64,000 nucleotides of DNA. Origin: an uncultured Pelagibacteraceae bacterium (GTDB lineage Bacteria > Pseudomonadota > Alphaproteobacteria > Pelagibacterales > Pelagibacteraceae). The stretch spans positions 369,108 to 433,107 of the forward strand of contig CACBGZ010000001.1 in the NCBI GenBank assembly GCA_902538915.1, written 5' to 3'. Position 1 is the stretch's first letter, and every line of letters begins with the position of its first letter. A model generated the notes under the pieces. The model saw only the letters and a list, made by a program, of their open reading frames with translations, searched no databases and was not told the origin of the DNA. The position numbers and the translations under genes were made by a program. Shown piece after piece: positions 59,151 through 64,000 of this stretch.

Positions 59151-60563
59151 ATGAGTAATTTCTTCGAAAAATCTGACCTATCTAGAAAAGAGGCTGAAAG
59201 TATTATTTCAGACACTTTGCGAAAATGTGATGATGGTGAATTATATTTAGAAAATTCGAAATCTGAATCAATATTATTAGACGATAACAAAATCAAAAAT
59301 TCAAATTATAATTCAGATTTAGGATTTGGTTTTAGAGCTATATCTGATGAAGTAGTGGCTTATTCTCATTCTAATGAAATTTCCAAGAACTCTTTAAAAC
59401 AATCTTCAGAAAATTTAAAGTCTACATTAAAATCTGCCAAAGGTACTTATAATCATGAAATTCCTAAATCAAATAAAAAGTATTATGACAATATTAATCC
59501 GATTGAGCAAAAATCTCTTAATGAAAAAATTAAAATATTGAACGATGTAAATGATTATTTACGATCCAAAGGTGACAAAGTTAAACAAGTTACAGCTAAT
59601 TTTTTGGGAGAGCAAAAGTCTGTTGAAATAATTAGATGTGGTGGAGAGACTTTGTCAGATGTTCGACCCTTGATAAGATTTAACGTGTCAGTTATGCTTG
59701 AGAAAAATGGAAGAAAAGAAACAGGTGTATACGGTGTTGGTGGAAGACAATCTTACGACTCATATTTAAAAGATGAAAATTGGAAAAGTGTTTGTGATGA
59801 GGCTTTAAGAATAGCATCAGTGAATTTGGAGAGCAAACCTGCGCCAGCAGGTGAAATGAAGGTTGTTCTAGGACCTGGATGGCCAGCAATATTAATTCAT
59901 GAGGCTGTCGGTCATGGTTTAGAGGGAGATTTTAATAGAAAGAAAACTTCAGCATTTCATAATCTAATGGGCCAAAAAGTTGCAAGTGAAGGAGTTACAA
60001 TTATTGATGATGGTACCATTGATAATAGAAGAGGTAGTCTTACTATTGACGATGAGGGAACGCCAACAGAAAAAACGGTTTTAATTGAAAATGGAATTTT
60101 AAAAAATTTTATGCAAGACAGACTAAACGCACGTTTGATGAAAACAAGATCTACTGGAAGTGGAAGAAGAGAAAACTATAGACATATAGTTCTACCAAGA
60201 ATGAGAAATACGATGATGTTAAGTGGTAAGCAGACTCAAGAAGAAATGATTAAAGCTGTCGACAAAGGTATTTTCGCAGTTAGTTTTGGTGGTGGACAAG
60301 TTGATATTACATCTGGAAAATTTGTATTTAATTGCACTGAAGCATATGAAATTGTTGACGGTAAAATTGGATCGCCAATTAAAGGTGCAACATTAATTGG
60401 TGATGGTCCTTCAATTTTAAAAGAAGTTTCCATGGTAGGAAATGACATGATGATGGACCCTGGTATTGGGACATGTGGTAAAGCAGGACAAGGTGTACCA
60501 GTAGGTGTTGCACAACCATCAATTTTAATCGATAAGATGACTGTGGGTGGTACAAAACTTTAA
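59151..60563 (+). CDS. tldD: TldD metalloprotease subunit
   Basis: TldD and TldE (PmbA) form a heteromeric zinc protease that trims peptides such as microcin and CcdA antitoxin. The 470-residue protein has the metal-binding HEAVGHGLEGD motif near residue 249-259. GVYGVGGRQSYD and the C-terminal GQGVPVGVAQPSILI are family landmarks. The stop is adjacent to the pmbA ATG. A TTGAAA (59114-59119) and TAATAT/TATTTA close to the start suggest another short-leader mRNA. Confidence 0.95.
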   Translation: MSNFFEKSDLSRKEAESIISDTLRKCDDGELYLENSKSESILLDDNKIKNSNYNSDLGFGFRAISDEVVAYSHSNEISKNSLKQSSENLKSTLKSAKGTYNHEIPKSNKKYYDNINPIEQKSLNEKIKILNDVNDYLRSKGDKVKQVTANFLGEQKSVEIIRCGGETLSDVRPLIRFNVSVMLEKNGRKETGVYGVGGRQSYDSYLKDENWKSVCDEALRIASVNLESKPAPAGEMKVVLGPGWPAILIHEAVGHGLEGDFNRKKTSAFHNLMGQKVASEGVTIIDDGTIDNRRGSLTIDDEGTPTEKTVLIENGILKNFMQDRLNARLMKTRSTGSGRRENYRHIVLPRMRNTMMLSGKQTQEEMIKAVDKGIFAVSFGGGQVDITSGKFVFNCTEAYEIVDGKIGSPIKGATLIGDGPSILKEVSMVGNDMMMDPGIGTCGKAGQGVPVGVAQPSILIDKMTVGGTKL

Positions 60564-61880
60564 ATGGTTAAAGATCAAGAATTTTTAGAGAAAAAAGCAT
60601 CATATTGTTTAGGCTTAGCCAAGAAATTAGGTGCAACAGACTCAAGTGTTGTTGTAAAAAATTCAGTTTCTGAAACTGTTAATTTTAGAAATAGTAAATT
60701 AGATGAGTCTAACAGGTCAGATGATCTAGGCATAAGTATCACGACTTATATTGGTAAAAAAAAATCATCAATATCATCCTCTAATTTGCTAAGTGATAAT
60801 TTGAATATTTTGATAGAAAAATGTGTTGAAACTACAAAAAATACTCCTGAGGATGAATTCAATTCCTTACCAGACAAAGATTTATTAGCAAAAGAAGTTA
60901 GAGATTTAGATCTTTATGATGATAGTCATATAGCGAATGATCAAAAAATAGATTATTTAAAAAAATTAGAGGCCGCTGCTTCAAACGATAAAAAAATCGT
61001 CAATACTGAATCTAGTTTTACTCAAAATAAATCTAATTTTGTTTTAGCTAATAGTGAAGGTTTTTGTGATGGTTACAAAACATCCTCATTTACAGCATCG
61101 AGTGTAACAGTTGCAAAAAATGAAAAAAGCATGGAAAGAGATTACGAATATTCTAGCAAATGTTTTCTTAAAGATCTAGATGATGCAGAGAAATTAGGAA
61201 ATCTAGCTGCTAATCAAACTATTAGAAAATTAAATCCAAAAAAAATCGGGAGTGAAAAAATTGCTATAATTTTTGATAAAAGAATAGCTAAGGGAATATT
61301 AAGTACTTTTGCAAGTGCTATTTCTTCATCAGCAATATCAAGAGGAACTTCTTTTCTAAAAGATCAAATTAATCAAAAAATATTCTCAGATAAAATTAAT
61401 GTATTTGACAAACCTGATATGCTCAAAGGATTAGGCTCAAGAAATTTTGATACTGAAGGGGTAAAGACTGACACACTTAAACTAGTGGATGAAGGAATTT
61501 TAAAACATTATTTGATTGATACATACAATGGAAAAAAATTAAATCTTAAATCTAATGGAAGATGTGGAGGAACTAGTAATCTTTATTTTGAAAATGGAAA
61601 TACTAGTTTTAAAGATTTACTGAATTCAGATTCAAAAAGTCTCTTTATTACTGAAACTATAGGACATGGGAGTAATATTGTGACCGGAGATTATTCAGTT
61701 GGAGCAACAGGGTTTTTGGTTGAAAATGGTGAGTTTAAATATCCAATAAATGAAATTACCATAGCAGGTAATTTTAAAGATATGTTTCAAAATATCACCT
61801 TAGCAAATGATTTGGAGTTTAAATATCCAACTAACTCACCAACCATGTTAATAGAGGGAATGGTTGTTGCTGGTAAATGA
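60564..61880 (+). CDS. pmbA: TldE/PmbA protease subunit
   Basis: PmbA (TldE) is the partner of TldD and lacks the complete zinc motif itself. The 438-residue protein shows NSVSETVNFRNSKLDESNRSDD at the start region, the central NSEGFCDGYKTSSF and the C-terminal GNFKDMF, TLANDLEF and NSPTMLIEGMVVAGK. It is translated right after tldD and overlaps the next gene by 4 bases. No recognisable RiPP precursor lies nearby, so a general proteolytic role is likelier here. Confidence 0.94.
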   Translation: MVKDQEFLEKKASYCLGLAKKLGATDSSVVVKNSVSETVNFRNSKLDESNRSDDLGISITTYIGKKKSSISSSNLLSDNLNILIEKCVETTKNTPEDEFNSLPDKDLLAKEVRDLDLYDDSHIANDQKIDYLKKLEAAASNDKKIVNTESSFTQNKSNFVLANSEGFCDGYKTSSFTASSVTVAKNEKSMERDYEYSSKCFLKDLDDAEKLGNLAANQTIRKLNPKKIGSEKIAIIFDKRIAKGILSTFASAISSSAISRGTSFLKDQINQKIFSDKINVFDKPDMLKGLGSRNFDTEGVKTDTLKLVDEGILKHYLIDTYNGKKLNLKSNGRCGGTSNLYFENGNTSFKDLLNSDSKSLFITETIGHGSNIVTGDYSVGATGFLVENGEFKYPINEITIAGNFKDMFQNITLANDLEFKYPTNSPTMLIEGMVVAGK

Positions 61881-62848
61881 GCGAATTTTGTATAATTGGC
61901 TCTGGTATTTCTGGATCCACAATTGCAAATCTTCTAAATAAAAAATATTCAGTAATCCTGTTCGACAAAGCAAGAGGCCCGGGCGGTCGTGCATCTTTTA
62001 AACGAATAAAAGGCAAAACAGGTTTTGATCATGGCACCCAATATATTTCACCAAAAACTGAAGAATTTAAAAAATTTACTAAAAATTTAATAAAAAAAAA
62101 AATTTTAAAGGTATGGAATGGCAAACACGTTTTTCTTAATTCAAAAAAAAAAGAGGATAAAAAACATCTAAAAATAATTGGCAAAAATGGGAACAATGAT
62201 ATTAGTAAATATTTGCTTAAGAAAATTAATTGCAACTACCAGAGTGAATTAAAAAAAATCTATTATAAAAACAAACTCTGGTATTTGTTATTTGAGGATG
62301 GAAAAATGAGATCTTTTAAAAATCTTATTTTAACTTGTCCTTTTCCGCAATTAAAAAAACTTTCTAAGAAATTTATAAATAATTCTTTTTTAAGTAAATC
62401 TGTAAAAATGGATGCTAATATTACTACTATGATTGCTATTAAAAAAAGTAAGAATTCAAATAGCAGCTATCTTTTTGAAGATCCAATTCTTGGTTGGGCT
62501 GGAAATGAAAACTCAAAAAAAAGGTTTAAATCAAAATATGATTTATGGACCCTTCAAAGTACATTTGATTGGGCAAATAAAAAGATTAATAAAAACAAGA
62601 ATAATAAAAATGAAAATTCAAAAATTATGATTGATAAATTTTTTAAACTTTCAAAAATCAAAAAAACAAAAATTTATTATTCACTTAATCACGGCTGGAG
62701 ATACTCTTCAAATTCGAGACCATTTAAGATTAAGAGCTATTGGGATCCTAGGAAAAGACTGGGTGTTTGTGCTGATTGGTTTGTAGGACCAAGATTAGAG
62801 TCAGGATGGATAAGCGCACAGGATTTATTTAAAAAAATCTTGAAATAA
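61877..62848 (+). CDS. FAD/NAD(P)-dependent amine-oxidase-like (renalase-like) oxidoreductase
   Basis: The 323-residue protein begins with the Rossmann dinucleotide motif FCIIGSGISGSTIANLL and the Arg-binding GPGGRASFKRI and FDHGTQYIS, typical of the flavin amine oxidase fold seen in renalase-like proteins. Near the C-terminus, RLGVCADWFVGPRLESGWIS resembles the GDG-type FAD segment. Substrate is unknown. The ATG overlaps the pmbA stop (ATGA), which may reflect operon packing and not shared function. Confidence 0.83.
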   Translation: MSEFCIIGSGISGSTIANLLNKKYSVILFDKARGPGGRASFKRIKGKTGFDHGTQYISPKTEEFKKFTKNLIKKKILKVWNGKHVFLNSKKKEDKKHLKIIGKNGNNDISKYLLKKINCNYQSELKKIYYKNKLWYLLFEDGKMRSFKNLILTCPFPQLKKLSKKFINNSFLSKSVKMDANITTMIAIKKSKNSNSSYLFEDPILGWAGNENSKKRFKSKYDLWTLQSTFDWANKKINKNKNNKNENSKIMIDKFFKLSKIKKTKIYYSLNHGWRYSSNSRPFKIKSYWDPRKRLGVCADWFVGPRLESGWISAQDLFKKILK

Positions 62849-62849
62849 A

Positions 62850-63530
62850 TTAATCAAAATTCTTTAATCTATATTCCCAGTCACCCATTCTTGAATATGA
62901 TACTTTTATTATCATTGAATTTTTACGATCGTACCAAATATCGAAATCTAATCTTTTATTTTTCGGTATACTCATATCTTTAGATTTCAGTGTAAAATGA
63001 TCAACATCATAAACTTTTCCATAAAGATCTATTTTTTCTTTACCTAAAAAAGTTACTACTTGATCCTTAATACTTCCTGAGATGGGACTTATTTGAGAAC
63101 TTGCTTGTAAAACTTTGTGATTCCACCAATTTCCAATTACGTTATCAGCTGAGGCTTCTCCATTATATGATGAGCCCTTAATGTCAAATTTTTTATTTTC
63201 TTGATTAAATGTTAAATTAACAAACTTCTTTTTGTCATTTTGTAAAGTTTTAGAATTGTAAGAAACCAATTGATCTTTGAGATATTTTTCTTCACTATAA
63301 CCCTCAACTTGGAAAACTGTTGCCCCTAAAAGTTTGACTACAAATTTAATTTGATTAGTAACAATGGTTTCTGCTCCATTTCTTTTAAAAAAGTAATGAT
63401 TATAGCCAATAAGCTCACCATTTCGAAATATCTCCATCTCAATTTTGTTGTATTTTATGTAATGCCCAATATGAGCGATCGTATTAGTTTGATAAAGTAG
63501 GAGTAATAAAATGACTATAATTTTTTTCAT
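62850..63530 (-). CDS. Secreted DUF6134-type protein, unknown function
   Basis: The 226-residue protein has a Sec signal peptide (MKKIIVILLLLLYQTNTIA). The mature chain is beta-rich, with YNKIEMEIFRNGELIGYNHY, FNQENKKFDIKGSSYNGE and VIGNWWNHKVL; the end is DIWYDRKNSMIIKVSYSRMG. The pattern matches the family known as DUF6134 (uncharacterised periplasmic proteins). Its role is unknown. It is convergent to the FAD oxidoreductase with one base between. Confidence 0.75.
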   Translation of the reverse strand: MKKIIVILLLLLYQTNTIAHIGHYIKYNKIEMEIFRNGELIGYNHYFFKRNGAETIVTNQIKFVVKLLGATVFQVEGYSEEKYLKDQLVSYNSKTLQNDKKKFVNLTFNQENKKFDIKGSSYNGEASADNVIGNWWNHKVLQASSQISPISGSIKDQVVTFLGKEKIDLYGKVYDVDHFTLKSKDMSIPKNKRLDFDIWYDRKNSMIIKVSYSRMGDWEYRLKNFD

Positions 63531-63580
63531 TTAAGAATTAGTTTAATAGAATTTTTTATTAATAGAAATAACTTATTAAA

Positions 63581-64000
63581 ATGTTTTTAAAAATTAAGAA
63601 AATACCAAGGGTCAATTGGAGTTCCGATAAGCCTTATAATTTTAAACCAAAATTCTCTACATTCTTTTTTTTATGTTTTGGATTGATGCTATTTGGTCTT
63701 GGAGAAGGTTTATTAATTGTATCTTTTACTGGTGCTTCTCCATGGAGTGTTTTAGCACAAGGCATTTCTTTAAATGTTAACTTGACTATAGGAACAATAA
63801 CATTTTTGATTAGTCTTGCAGTTTTAATTTTGTGGATACCGCTTGGTCAAAAACCAGGAATGGGCACAATATTTAATGCAATAATTATTGCAATGATGAT
63901 TGATCTTTGTATTAAATTTGTTCCAACCCCGTCTGACTTTTTATATCAATTAATCTTAGCAATAATTTCAGTAATCACAGTTGGGATTGGTGGAGGTATT
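63581..64000 (+). CDS. YczE/YitT-type membrane protein, truncated by window edge
   Basis: The frame from ATG 63581 is open to the last base, giving 140 residues of N-terminal sequence. It has three or more hydrophobic segments and the landmarks FGLGEGLLIVSFTGASPWSVLA and WIPLGQKPGMGTIFNAI, which match YczE-like (DUF6198) membrane proteins. The function of these proteins is unknown. The gene lies on the strand opposite to the secreted DUF6134-type gene, 50 bases away. Confidence 0.8.
   Translation, partial: MFLKIKKIPRVNWSSDKPYNFKPKFSTFFFLCFGLMLFGLGEGLLIVSFTGASPWSVLAQGISLNVNLTIGTITFLISLAVLILWIPLGQKPGMGTIFNAIIIAMMIDLCIKFVPTPSDFLYQLILAIISVITVGIGGGI

Noticed and set aside
59151-62848. tldD-pmbA plus FAD oxidoreductase as a peptide-modification (RiPP) cluster
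   Set aside because: No small precursor peptide, modifying enzyme or dedicated exporter is nearby, and tldD/pmbA are common housekeeping genes. Overlap with the oxidoreductase is usual operon packing here.

Overview
The window is a dense, strongly AT-rich stretch of bacterial chromosome. Gene content and order point to an alphaproteobacterium of the SAR11/Pelagibacterales type: a separate F1-ATPase operon, rplU-rpmA-obgE-proBA-nadD-rsfS-ctpA-rppH, a SAM-II riboswitch before metX-metW, a class I lysyl-tRNA synthetase, a RegA/PrrA regulator, ChvG/ChvI-like signalling, tsaE-amgK-murU, many 1-8 base gene overlaps and almost no spacer DNA. I see no rRNA, tRNA, IS element, prophage or CRISPR.

Layout. 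1-1025 is the 3' part of priA. 1132-5921 is atpHAGDC. 5914-12458 (minus) is the rplU-to-rppH housekeeping run. 12494-15049 (minus) is metX-metW-gloB behind a promoter and SAM-II riboswitch. 15125-17106 is hisC-tyrA. 17099-22191 (minus) holds a TPR-sulfotransferase, an NlpC/P60 hydrolase, an AmpG-like transporter and TrkH. 22280-25809 is lysS(I), pyrD, rpmB and a VUT transporter. 25810-29966 (minus) is a polyamine cluster: decarboxylase, deoxyhypusine-synthase-like protein, aguB, aguA. 30112-30676 is regA/prrA. Then come bioY, polA, chvI-chvG, ahcY, tsaE-amgK-murU, gpmA, a VanZ-like protein, an SLT lipoprotein, an RND pump, sseA, msrA, EamA, an HhH glycosylase, purine salvage genes, a lipoprotein, hsp20, oligopeptidase B, a J-domain protein, a GT9 glycosyltransferase, a DapA-like lyase, a Cfa-like methyltransferase, a lysine-rich coiled-coil protein, tldD-pmbA with an FAD oxidoreductase, and a truncated YczE-type membrane protein.

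Two genes are broken in a telling way. aguA (two places) and regA (one place) each carry what looks like one surplus A in a coding-strand A run. Removing those bases restores full-length, well conserved proteins. The cause may be assembly error, recent decay, or transcriptional slippage on poly(A).

The clearest regulatory elements are a SAM-II riboswitch directly behind a TTGACA promoter, and a sigma-32-like promoter plus a ROSE-like RNA thermometer upstream of hsp20. Several other promoters sit so close to the start codon that the mRNA would have little or no leader.

I found no clear-cut novel multi-gene system. The least explained piece is the extremely lysine-rich coiled-coil protein at 57187-58386 with its small membrane neighbour.
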